This document shows, one piece after another, positions 16,347-23,714 of a DNA stretch of 38,062 nt. This DNA comes from Spirochaetaceae bacterium bin103. Its GTDB lineage: Bacteria; Spirochaetota; Spirochaetia; SZUA-6; Bin103. Made by a program: the position numbers and the translations under genes. The stretch's first letter is position 1. Every line of letters starts with the position of its first letter. A model generated the notes under the pieces. That model saw only the letters and a program-made list of their open reading frames with translations. It ran no database searches and was not told the DNA's origin. The stretch is from contig MPNH01000051.1 of the NCBI GenBank assembly GCA_002238925.1, forward strand, positions 1 through 38,062. The letters run 5' to 3'.

Positions 16347-17432
16347 GATACATCCTTGCCATCCTATTATCACATGGCCAGGGGACTGCGCAGAGGCCCA
16401 AAATTACTTCGTTTCCAGTCCCTCGTCGCCTCCATCGCCGACCACGTAGCCGGTATTGTCGACACCCGCCATCTCAACAAGGTCCGCTACACCCTGCGCG
16501 ATTGCTATCTAAGTATCGCCGCTTTGTTTTTCGTCCAAGACTCCTCGCTCCTTCAGTTCCAGCGTCGCTTTCAGCGCCAATTCCAGGCCAACAACCTCGC
16601 CTCCACCTTCGGCGTCCGGAAGATCCCCTGCGACTCCCAGTTGCGCGATCTGCTCGACCGCCATGACTTCGCTCCCGTGTTGGCCACCTTCGCCGACTGG
16701 ATCGGGCGCCTGCAGTGCTTCAAATGGCTCCAGCACTTCCAGGTCTTCGACGCCCGCTACTGATCACCCTTGATGGCTCACAATACTTCAGTTCCGAACG
16801 GGTCAAATGCAAGCACTGCCTGACGGCCACCTCCTCCGGCGTCACGCGTCATCATCATGACATCCTGCAGGCCGCCATCGTGCACCCGGACAGACGTCAG
16901 GTGCTCCCACTCGCCCCCGAGTTCGTGCGCAACAGTGACGGCAGAGGCGGCAAGTACCACAAGCAGGATTGCGAAATCAACGCCGGCTACCGGATGCTGG
17001 AGCGGCTCCGCGGCGACTATCCCCGCATGGCGGCAATTATCGTCGCCGACAGTCTTTACTCCAAGCAACCCTTCATCGAGCGGTTGCGCGCGGCGCGCTT
17101 CTCGTTCCCCCTGGTCGCCCAACGAGGCGACCACAAATCCCTCTTCGAGGATGTCGAAAGTCTGCGCAGCGGCAACCTGCTCGCCTTCTTCATGCACCAG
17201 ATATTCGAACTGGTGGACGGCCTGTATCAACGCGTGCACACCTTCTTCTTTTCCCGCCGTGCGTTCTGGGACGAGGTGCGCTCCGCCTTCCGGCTGTTTC
17301 TGTTTACTTCCTGGGACCAAGTGTTGGTGCGCATGAACTCGCCGCCCGTGCCGCTGTCACCGTACCAGGAGCGCTAGTGCCTCACCATGTCCCGATTCGT
17401 GCCACGGCGGCGGCTTCCCGCGTCCCGACAAC
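16310..17432 (+). mobile_element. Decayed insertion sequence (IS4/ISNCY-like DDE type); ends not certain
   Basis: The transposase relic at 16374-17377 marks an IS. An 8-bp direct repeat, CTTGCAAC, occurs at 16302-16309 and again at 17433-17440, and could be the target duplication; the ends given are the bases between the copies. No convincing terminal inverted repeats were found, and an 8-bp match may be chance. The left part is markedly AT-richer than its surroundings. The right side falls close to the start of an ABC permease that looks short at its N-terminus. Confidence 0.4.
16374..17377 (+). pseudogene. Transposase, frameshifted and internally deleted
   Basis: The first frame runs from the ATG at 16374 (MARGLRRGPKLLRFQ) to a stop at 16761-16763. 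The second frame carries on with LLITLDGSQYFSSERVK. A -1 shift or one missing base just before the stop joins them exactly (FDARY to LITLDG). LDGSQYFSS holds the first catalytic Asp and IIVADSLYSKQPFIERL the second. After KSLFEDVESL the sequence jumps to GNLLAFFMHQIFELVDGLYQR, a region that lies well after the third catalytic residue in full-length relatives. About 100 or more residues holding the Glu appear deleted near base 17170. The product cannot be active. The comparison is from memory of the family and should be checked. Confidence 0.75.
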
Positions 17433-17468
17433 CTTGCAACGCAACTGCTCGATCTGCTGCGGCGGCTG

Positions 17469-18377
17469 GTGGGGGAGCGGCCGCTGGGGGCGGCGCGCGC
17501 GGTGGTGATTGTGCTGCTGGCGGTGGTTGCCATCCTGGCTGACGTCCTGGCGCCCTTCCCGTTCGCGGAGATGCACCTGGTCGACCGGTTGGGGGAACCT
17601 TCGGCTACCTATTTGCTGGGCACCGACCAGCTCGGCCGCGACGTGTTGAGCCGGCTGGTGTACGGCGCCCGCACCTCGCTCGGGGTGGGCTTTGCCGCCA
17701 CCGTGCTGAGCACGCTGGTGGCGCTGCTGGTGGGCGGGGTGGCCGGCTTCGTGGGTGGCAAGCTGGACATTCTGGTGCAGCGCTTCGTCGACGCCTGGAT
17801 GTCGTTCCCCGGCCTGTTGCTGCTGCTCACGATCATCACCATCGTCGGCCAGGGCATCCTGCAGATCATCGTGGTGCTCGGGGTCACCTCCGGCATCGGC
17901 AACTCGCGGGTAATCCGCAGCGCCGTGATCGGCATCAAGGAAAACGCCTACTTCGAGAGCGCGCGCGCCATCGGCGGCACCGCGTGGCAAACGCTGCGGC
18001 GCCACGTGTGGCCGAACATCACGGCGCCGGTGATCGTCGTGTTCTCGATCACCATCGGCGGCATCATCATCGCGGAGGCGTCCTTGAGCTTCCTGGGGTT
18101 CGGGCTGCCGACCACGGTGCCGAGCTGGGGCGGCATGCTGAGCCGGGAGGGACGCCAGTTCATGGAGATGGCGCCGCGGCTGGCGATGTGGCCGGGGGTG
18201 GCGCTGACCGTGGTGGTGTACTGCCTGAACATGTTCGGCGACGCCGTGCGCGACCTGCTCGACCCACGGTTGCGTGGCAGCGGCAGCGGCGCGGCCGGCC
18301 TCGGCACCGGCGGCATGAGCGCGCGCGCCATCGAAGGCGCCCGCCGCGCCCTGCAAAAGGCCGACCGCTCCACCTGA
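17469..18377 (+). CDS. Orphan DppC-type ABC transporter permease, N-terminus probably shortened
   Basis: 302 residues from a GTG at 17469; the frame is open further upstream into the insertion-sequence debris (DNLATQLLDLLRRLV), so the original start may have been lost. It has six predicted membrane helices, the GTDQLGRDVLSRL motif after the first helix, and the EAA loop (ESARAIGGTAWQTLRRHVWPNITAP) that contacts the ATPase. DppC-type subunits pair with a DppB-type permease to import peptides, nickel or oligosaccharides. No DppB, binding protein or ATPase is adjacent. It closely resembles the intact DppC at 23711, sharing AEASLSFLGFGLP and LNMFGDAVRDLLDPRLRGSG, so it may be a leftover of a second copy of that operon. 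The tail (GTGGMSARAIEGARRALQK) is its own. Confidence 0.8.
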   Translation: MGERPLGAARAVVIVLLAVVAILADVLAPFPFAEMHLVDRLGEPSATYLLGTDQLGRDVLSRLVYGARTSLGVGFAATVLSTLVALLVGGVAGFVGGKLDILVQRFVDAWMSFPGLLLLLTIITIVGQGILQIIVVLGVTSGIGNSRVIRSAVIGIKENAYFESARAIGGTAWQTLRRHVWPNITAPVIVVFSITIGGIIIAEASLSFLGFGLPTTVPSWGGMLSREGRQFMEMAPRLAMWPGVALTVVVYCLNMFGDAVRDLLDPRLRGSGSGAAGLGTGGMSARAIEGARRALQKADRST

Positions 18378-18434
18378 CGGCGTACGCGCCGGTGACTGCC
18401 GTCCGCTACTTCCTGGCTGGCAGCGCCGGCGAGG

Positions 18435-19409
18435 TCAGCCGCGCTGGTCGCGAGATCGCCCAAGCGCGGCCAGGAAATCCGCCTCATCCGTGCAGCCAAG
18501 CGCCGCCGCCAGCAGCGCCTCCTCCGACGCCACGGCAAATACCTCCGAGGCGGGGTCCAACCTCGCCGACACTGCTATGCCTCGTGACCGCAGAATCTGG
18601 CGGACCATCCGCGCGCGACCTTCCGCAAGGCCGCTCTCGTACCCCTGGCGCCGTTGCGCCCGCAACAGCAGGTCGTTGTCCGGGCCGGTTCCTCCGCGTG
18701 CGCCGAGCGCCGCGGCAACCCGCTGCAACGCCGCGCCGGTACGCGCCGACAATACCGGCTCGTTCAACGCCAGGTGAATCTCGTCGGCCCGCCAGCCGGG
18801 AAACGCCCGGCTCTCGGTCACAACCCGGAACCGGCCGTGGTCCAGGAGGTGAATCGTCAGTCCCGGGCGGCGCCGGTGCGGGCGGCTCGGTGACGGCGCG
18901 TCCGGCACCTCCACCCACACCTCCGGGAAGCCCCACGATTCGTACAGCGCCAGCTTGCCGCGGTGGACGTCGGTGGTGTGATCCACCTCTAGCACCACGT
19001 CGGGAAAGTCGTCCTCGCCGACCACCATGGCGGCCCCCGGCAGCTTGGCCTGAGCCGGATGCAGGTACACCGACTCGTCGGCCTGCATGATGCGCCGCGG
19101 TTCCCCGCCGGCGTCACGCAGCAGCAGGTCCATCGAGCCGTACGACTCGATCGGCGAGCCGCGCACTTCGGCGATGCGCTCGGCCAAGCGCGTCAGGAGG
19201 CGCGACGGCCGCTCGTGGTAGGCAGTGGCGGGATCGCAGATCCAGGCGGTCTCGGTGGCGGAATCCCAATACTCGAGCCGTCCGTCGAAGCGCTCGATCT
19301 CGGTGCGCGACAGGCGAACGGGCTTGCAGCCCGGAAACGCCGGCAGCTGGGCGGACAGGGGTTGGGCGGTGTCGTAGCGCCCGGATGCCGGCGCTTCGGT
19401 GCTGGCCAT
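18435..19409 (-). CDS. Uma2/DUF820 family putative endonuclease with C-terminal extension
   Basis: 324 residues from the ATG at 19409. Residues ~65-210 form the Uma2-type PD-(D/E)xK fold: MDLLL with preceding Asp/Glu, FPDVVLEVDHTTDVHRGK (Asp137, Glu141, Lys152), then LALYESWGFPEVW. Proteins of this family occur in many copies in cyanobacteria and in bacteria from sponges, and no function is proven. The region after residue ~220 (VLSARTGAALQRVAAAL, then RRQGYESGLAEGRARMVRQIL) is a helical, charged extension like those of Rpn/DUF4351 proteins, which is unusual for short Uma2 members. It stands alone on the minus strand, 40 bases before the RelE gene, also on minus. Confidence 0.75.
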   Translation of the reverse strand: MASTEAPASGRYDTAQPLSAQLPAFPGCKPVRLSRTEIERFDGRLEYWDSATETAWICDPATAYHERPSRLLTRLAERIAEVRGSPIESYGSMDLLLRDAGGEPRRIMQADESVYLHPAQAKLPGAAMVVGEDDFPDVVLEVDHTTDVHRGKLALYESWGFPEVWVEVPDAPSPSRPHRRRPGLTIHLLDHGRFRVVTESRAFPGWRADEIHLALNEPVLSARTGAALQRVAAALGARGGTGPDNDLLLRAQRRQGYESGLAEGRARMVRQILRSRGIAVSARLDPASEVFAVASEEALLAAALGCTDEADFLAALGRSRDQRG

Positions 19410-19460
19410 GGCGCCAGCGTATCCTATCTCACGCGGCCTGTAAACCGAACGTTCCAGACA

Positions 19461-19721
19461 TCACCGGCGGTCATGCGCCGACCGGCGATGGGCAACACGC
19501 ACCACCAGCACGATCAGTGCCGTGTGCTGTACCTCGTACACCACGCGGTATTGTCCCACGCGCAGGCGGCGCAGACCGCGGAGATCGCCCTTCAGGACAC
19601 CGCCTCGCAACGGGTTCTCGCGCAGGCCGTCGACGGCTTGCATGATTCGCAGGCGCTCAGGCTTTGGTACACGGCGCAACTCCCTCGCAGCGTTCCGCTT
19701 AATCCGAATAGAGTAGCTCAC
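19461..19721 (-). CDS. RelE-family toxin
   Basis: 86 residues from the ATG at 19721. It has the compact RelE layout: SYSIRIKRNAARELRRVP, PERLRIMQAVDGLRENPLRGGVLKGD, then the strand pair LRRLRVGQYRVVYEV and LIVLVVRVAHRR. The basic, Arg-rich strands (RRLRVGQYRVVYEV) are the ones RelE uses to hold mRNA in the ribosomal A site for cleavage. The stretch after VAHRR (SAHDRR) is shorter than in RelE of E. coli. It overlaps the antitoxin gene upstream by 23 bases. Confidence 0.85.
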   Translation of the reverse strand: MSYSIRIKRNAARELRRVPKPERLRIMQAVDGLRENPLRGGVLKGDLRGLRRLRVGQYRVVYEVQHTALIVLVVRVAHRRSAHDRR

Positions 19722-19920
19722 GCTTGACCTGGTCCCAGTCCAATACCTCGTCGGTCGGATCCTGCAATCTCGTCAGAGCAACATGAAGATCGTCGAAGTC
19801 CTCAAGATATCGCTCCACAGCCTGGCGGACGACTTCGGCACGACTTCGGTTCAGGATGCGCGCTGCCGAATCGAGCGCTTCGACGACGGGGTCGGGCATT
19901 CGAGCAGTTATCTGGGCCAT
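19699..19920 (-). CDS. Ribbon-helix-helix antitoxin (RelB/ParD-like)
   Basis: 73 residues from the ATG at 19920, with GGAGGAAT a few bases upstream on this strand. The N-terminal MAQITARMPDPVVEALDSAA and LNRSRAEVVRQAVERYLED form a classic ribbon-helix-helix DNA-binding domain. The acidic tail (DFDDLHVALTRLQDPTDEVLDWDQVKRELL) is expected to bind the RelE-like toxin. The gene pair reads antitoxin first with overlapping ends. A perfect palindrome lies 36 bases upstream and is a likely target for autorepression. Confidence 0.85.
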   Translation of the reverse strand: MAQITARMPDPVVEALDSAARILNRSRAEVVRQAVERYLEDFDDLHVALTRLQDPTDEVLDWDQVKRELLYSD

Positions 19921-19956
19921 GCAGATTCCTCCGGGTGAAGTCGTTTGGGATCAGGA

Positions 19957-19973
19957 TAATGTCGATGACATTA
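19957..19973 (-). promoter_or_regulatory. Perfect palindrome, probable operator of the RelE/RHH pair
   Basis: TAATGTCGATGACATTA, two 7-base arms with a 3-base spacer and no mismatch, lies upstream of the antitoxin start. On the minus strand it overlaps possible -10 sequences (CATTAT, TATCCT). Such sites are bound by dimeric ribbon-helix-helix antitoxins. The identification as an operator rests on position and symmetry. Confidence 0.6.
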
Positions 19974-19993
19974 CCCCTCTCCCGCACCGGCCG

Positions 19994-20116
19994 TCAATTG
20001 TCCACGGCCAAGTCCAGTAACTCCATGACCATGTGGCCGACTAGCACCGGCGCGCCGTCGGGCAGGTAGGTAGGTAACCTCAAGTGTGCCGGAGCGCCGC
20101 AAGGAAGGGGTTGCAT
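19994..20116 (-). pseudogene. C-terminal fragment resembling a clan AA (retropepsin-like) aspartic protease
   Basis: A 40-residue minus-strand stretch, from an ATG at 20116 to TGA at 19994, reads RLPTYLPDGAPVLVGHMVM, then ELLDLAVDN. The part GAPVLVGHMVMELLDLAVD resembles the end of small bacterial clan AA aspartic proteases. The catalytic DTG half is absent and the usual short tail is missing. It is offered as a relic; the match is by eye only and may be chance. Confidence 0.25.
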
Positions 20117-20123
20117 GACAGAT

Positions 20124-20528
20124 CTACCTCGCGTAGCTGGACCGCAGCTTGACGCCCCACCTGTGGTGTTCGCGGGTGAGGACGTAGAGGGAATCGTGGA
20201 CCGCAATGACCGATCCATCTGCCCGATACCTGGTGAACTGCGTGTCGACGTGGATCTTGTCATCGGAGCAGTGCACGATCTCCCGCCGGGTCCAGACGCT
20301 GTGATGCCACCCGATGTTCGCCAGGTTCGTCCGTACCCGTTCGATGTACGCGTCGTCCATGTCCGCGCTTTCCCATACGTGCATCCGGCCGGATGCAAGA
20401 CGATAGTGCGGATATTGCATGGTGGCCTTCCAGGCTTCCAGGTCAAGCGCGTTGAACGCGGCCATCCATGCGTCCAGCGCGGGAATGGCGCGTTCCTCGG
20501 CCAATCGGATCTCTTCTTGCGACGGCAT
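20124..20528 (-). CDS. SnoaL-like (NTF2-fold) protein of unknown role
   Basis: 134 residues from the ATG at 20528. A helical start (MPSQEEIRLAEERAIPALDAWMAAFNALDLEAWKATMQYPH) is followed by alternating strands (VWTRREIVHCSDDKIHVDTQFTRYRADGS; LYVLTREHHRWGVKLRSSYAR). That is the cone-shaped NTF2/SnoaL pattern. Members bind small molecules or act as isomerases, hydratases or accessory subunits, and no catalytic signature can be picked out here. The neighbours on the same strand are unrelated, and the plus-strand binding protein gene diverges from it. It has no signal peptide. Confidence 0.65.
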   Translation of the reverse strand: MPSQEEIRLAEERAIPALDAWMAAFNALDLEAWKATMQYPHYRLASGRMHVWESADMDDAYIERVRTNLANIGWHHSVWTRREIVHCSDDKIHVDTQFTRYRADGSVIAVHDSLYVLTREHHRWGVKLRSSYAR

Positions 20529-20735
20529 GCCGCATCATAGGCGGCTGCGTAGGTGACGGACAACGTCGAACTTGACGGCCCATCTGGGGCGTGCAACCAT
20601 GGCCAGTGCAAGGAGGTGCGGAGGTAGTTGCTGCCAAGTGCCCTCTCTTCCTGCCAGTAACCGGCCTTGAAGCCGGACTTCGAGAGCGGACGAGGGGTGC
20701 AGTCGTTGCGTGCTCTCGAAGAAGGAGAGTCTTCC

Positions 20736-22586
20736 ATGAGAATCGCAAACTACAGAACGTGCCTTGCGGTGCTGGCCGGTCTCGGTCTGGCCGTGACCGG
20801 CCTGTGGGCAAGCCCGGCCGCGGAAGAGGAACCGGCCGCGGCGATGGAAAAGGAGATGGTGACCGACCCGGTCACCGGCAAGGTGTTCACCGCGCCAGAG
20901 TATGGCGGAACACTTATCTATGTATTCAAAAGCACTGTTGAGCCTCGCGACCCCTGGTTTGGCAGTGGAGCGGGGCAAGTCATGAGCGGCGTGCTAGAGA
21001 AACTCGGCACGGTGGACTGGGCCATAGACAGGGACGCGTATCATTTCGTCGGCGGCTATGCGCCCCCTCTGTCCGCCCTTACCGGGGCCCTGGCGGCGAG
21101 CTGGGAACAGCCCGACGCCACCACCTTTATCTTCCACATCCGCCAGGGCGTTCACTGGCATGACAAGCCGCCTATGAACGGGCGGGAGCTCACTGCCGGA
21201 GATGTCGAGTTCAACTTTCACCGCATGTTGGGAAACAAGTTGACCGGCACCCAGTTCAGCGAAGCCGAACCGTCCCCGGCAGCAGGCGCCCTCGGAACTC
21301 TGCCCTGGGAATCGGTAACGGCCACCGACGATTGGACGGTTGTTATGAAGCTGCAGGAGCCAAGACTCCGTGCAGAGCAGCACATGTTGGACCAGCGTTA
21401 CATCTTCATACAGCCCCCCGAGGTAATCGAGCAATACGGGGACATGCAGGATTGGAGGAATGTCGTCGGCACCGGGCCCTTCATGATGACGGACTTCGTC
21501 CCGGACAGCTCCCTCACCTACACCAAGCATCCCAACTACTGGGGCTTCGACGAGAAGTACCCGGAGAACCGCTTACCCTATGTCGACGAGCTAAAGGCCC
21601 TGTATATGAGCGAGCCGGCGACCATCATGGCGGCACTGCGCTCGGGTCAGGCCGATTACGCAGGTTGGCAGGGCAACTCCCAAATAGCCTCCATAGACCA
21701 GGCAGAGAGCCTCATGCGGACCAACCCAGAGCTCGTGGTGATCCAGTTTGCACAGCGGACGAATCATGCGACCAAGCTCAACACGGCCAAGCCACCCTTT
21801 GACGACATCCGGGTGCGACGGGCGATGCAGATGGCACTGGACCTCGAGACCATCAACGCTACCTACTTCAAGGGATTTGCGGATACGACACCTATGGGGC
21901 TGGTGAACAACAGTTTCTGCGCCACCGGGTATTGCGTCGCGTTCGAAGACTGGCCCGAAGAGATCAAGCAATACTACCGGTATGACCTGGACGGGGCCAA
22001 TAAGCTGCTCGATGAGGCCGGGCTTCCCCGTGGCGCCGACGGCACCAGATTCGAGACCACCTACCTGTTCATCGAGGGTGGCGATGTGAGCTGGCCAGAA
22101 TTATTGGGCGGATACTGGGGGGCCGTCGGCATCAAGCTCAATATTCAGCCGATTCCCATCGGTGAAATAATCCCTCGATTAACAGCGGCACGCCCCGTTC
22201 GCGCTGCCGGGGGTATTGGTGACTGGGACATGTGGGTCGGTTCTACAGGCGCCAAAGGTGAGCCGTGGTCGCAGATGTCCATGTCTTACGGCGGTTCTAC
22301 TGGGTGGCACCAGATACCACAGCACGACGCGCAATATGACGCCCTGTATGAGGAAATGGTAGCCGCTACCACCGTAGAGCAGCAGACCAGGCCGATTAGA
22401 GAGATGGACATGCGCCACCTGGAGCAGCACTGGATGATCTGGGGGCCCACGGCCCCAGATTTTGCCGTGCACCAGCCGTGGGTGATGGGTTATGGCGGCG
22501 AAGGCGGCTTCGGATCACAACAGTACTTGAATGTATGGGCCCGTCTCTGGGTCGACAGTCAGCTCAAGGCAGCACACGGTCGATAG
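20736..22586 (+). CDS. ABC transporter solute-binding protein, family 5 (peptide/nickel/oligosaccharide type)
   Basis: 616 residues; the ATG at 20736 has GGAG eight bases upstream. A Sec signal (RIANYRTCLAVLAGLGLAVTG, cut near WASPA) leads into a Glu/Ala-rich linker. The lack of a lipobox Cys means it would be periplasmic rather than anchored. The body is an SBP_bac_5 fold: GGTLIYVFKSTVEPRDPWF, the ligand-site motif FHIRQGVHWHDKPPMNGRELTAGDVEFN, TGPFMMTDF and HPNYWG. Family-5 proteins bind oligopeptides, nickel chelates or glycans, and the ligand cannot be guessed. A GC-rich hairpin (22619-22651) lies between it and dppB, then dppC follows. The operon has no ATPase genes. Confidence 0.92.
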   Translation: MRIANYRTCLAVLAGLGLAVTGLWASPAAEEEPAAAMEKEMVTDPVTGKVFTAPEYGGTLIYVFKSTVEPRDPWFGSGAGQVMSGVLEKLGTVDWAIDRDAYHFVGGYAPPLSALTGALAASWEQPDATTFIFHIRQGVHWHDKPPMNGRELTAGDVEFNFHRMLGNKLTGTQFSEAEPSPAAGALGTLPWESVTATDDWTVVMKLQEPRLRAEQHMLDQRYIFIQPPEVIEQYGDMQDWRNVVGTGPFMMTDFVPDSSLTYTKHPNYWGFDEKYPENRLPYVDELKALYMSEPATIMAALRSGQADYAGWQGNSQIASIDQAESLMRTNPELVVIQFAQRTNHATKLNTAKPPFDDIRVRRAMQMALDLETINATYFKGFADTTPMGLVNNSFCATGYCVAFEDWPEEIKQYYRYDLDGANKLLDEAGLPRGADGTRFETTYLFIEGGDVSWPELLGGYWGAVGIKLNIQPIPIGEIIPRLTAARPVRAAGGIGDWDMWVGSTGAKGEPWSQMSMSYGGSTGWHQIPQHDAQYDALYEEMVAATTVEQQTRPIREMDMRHLEQHWMIWGPTAPDFAVHQPWVMGYGGEGGFGSQQYLNVWARLWVDSQLKAAHGR

Positions 22587-22618
22587 GGTTTTCGCCGCAT
22601 CCGGCGACCTCAGGAAGA

Positions 22619-22651
22619 GGGAGCTGGGAGGCGTCGCGCTTTCCAGCTCCC
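22619..22651 (+). promoter_or_regulatory. Intercistronic hairpin between binding protein and permease genes
   Basis: GGGAGCTGG (22619-22627) pairs perfectly with CCAGCTCCC (22643-22651) around a 15-base loop; no T-run follows. In binding-protein operons such stems often protect the upstream message and lower expression of the permeases. That role is inferred from position. Confidence 0.5.
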
Positions 22652-22691
22652 CTGTGTCTCCCGGCTGCATTGATGGGGAAATCGTCATGAG

Positions 22692-23714
22692 GTGTTCGAG
22701 GTGAGAGCCTATGTCATCAGGCGGGTACTCCTTGTCATCCCCACCCTCTTCATACTGACCATCCTGGTCTTTCTGTTGGTGCGCTTCATCCCCGGCGATG
22801 TCATCGACATCATAGAAGGTCGCATGTTCTACGAAGGCGGCGCTGGCACGGGGGACCGCATAGACCGTGAAGCTGTGGAGCGTATGATGGGACTAGACGT
22901 GCCGGTCTACGTTCAATATGGACGCTGGATGGGAGTGTTGCCGACCCCTGACTGGATGACCGGTGAGCCTCGCTTCAACGGGCTGCTGCAGGGCTCCCTC
23001 GGCGATTCACTGTTTGGCGGTCTTACCGTGGGGCAGAGAATCATCGCCAGCCTACCGGTAACGATACAGCTCGGCCTCATCGCCCTCGTGCTCGGGCAAC
23101 TGATAGCGCTGCCGGTCGGCATCTACTCGGCGATTCGCCAGGATACGCCCGCCGACTACGCCGGGCGCACCATCGCCGTCATCGGCATGGCAACGCCCAA
23201 CTTCTGGCTCGGCATCATGGTCATGATCTTCCCGGCAATCTGGTGGGGCTGGGCGCCTCCGCTGCAGTACATTTCTTTCACGGAAGACCCACTGCGGAAT
23301 CTCGGGATTCTCATCATTCCCAGCGTCATTCTCGGGACGGCCCTGTCCGCCGGCATGATGCGGATGACCCGCACCATGATGCTGGAGGTGCTCAGGCAGG
23401 ATTATATCAGGACTGCCCGGTCGAAAGGCCTCAAGGACGGGGTGGTCATCATGCGCCACGCGGTCAAGAATGCCCTGATCCCGATAGTTACCCTGGTCGG
23501 CATGCAGTTGCCCATCCTGGTCGGTGGCTCGGTCATCATGGAGAGCATTTTCAACCTGCCGGGATTGGGCGGTCTCCTGGTGAGTGCACTCACCGAGCGA
23601 GACTATCCGTTGGTCTCGGGAGTCAATCTGGTGTTCGCTAGTGTCGTTCTGTTGAGCAATCTTCTCATCGACCTGCTCTATCCCCATATAGACCCGAGGG
23701 TGCGCTATCGATGA
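22692..23714 (+). CDS. DppB-type ABC transporter permease
   Basis: 340 residues from a GTG at 22692. The first helix (VLLVIPTLFILTILVFLLVRFIPGD) and the following periplasmic domain (MMGLDVPVYVQYGRWMG) are typical of DppB/OppB. The remaining five helices include LPVTIQLGLIALVLGQLIALPVG, GMATPNFWLGIMVMIFPAIWWGWAP and SALTERDYPLVSGVNL. The EAA loop (YIRTARSKGLKDGVVIMRHAVKNALIP, with the conserved Ala-Gly-rich turn) contacts the ATPase. It forms the inner-membrane channel with DppC for uptake of the ligand brought by the binding protein. Its stop overlaps the start of dppC (ATGA, 23711-23714). Confidence 0.9.
   Translation: MFEVRAYVIRRVLLVIPTLFILTILVFLLVRFIPGDVIDIIEGRMFYEGGAGTGDRIDREAVERMMGLDVPVYVQYGRWMGVLPTPDWMTGEPRFNGLLQGSLGDSLFGGLTVGQRIIASLPVTIQLGLIALVLGQLIALPVGIYSAIRQDTPADYAGRTIAVIGMATPNFWLGIMVMIFPAIWWGWAPPLQYISFTEDPLRNLGILIIPSVILGTALSAGMMRMTRTMMLEVLRQDYIRTARSKGLKDGVVIMRHAVKNALIPIVTLVGMQLPILVGGSVIMESIFNLPGLGGLLVSALTERDYPLVSGVNLVFASVVLLSNLLIDLLYPHIDPRVRYR

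Noticed and set aside
19994..20737. 247-residue minus-strand frame spanning the SnoaL-like gene
   Set aside because: Except for a short possible protease-like tail it is an out-of-frame reading; the SnoaL-like frame at 20124-20528 is better supported.
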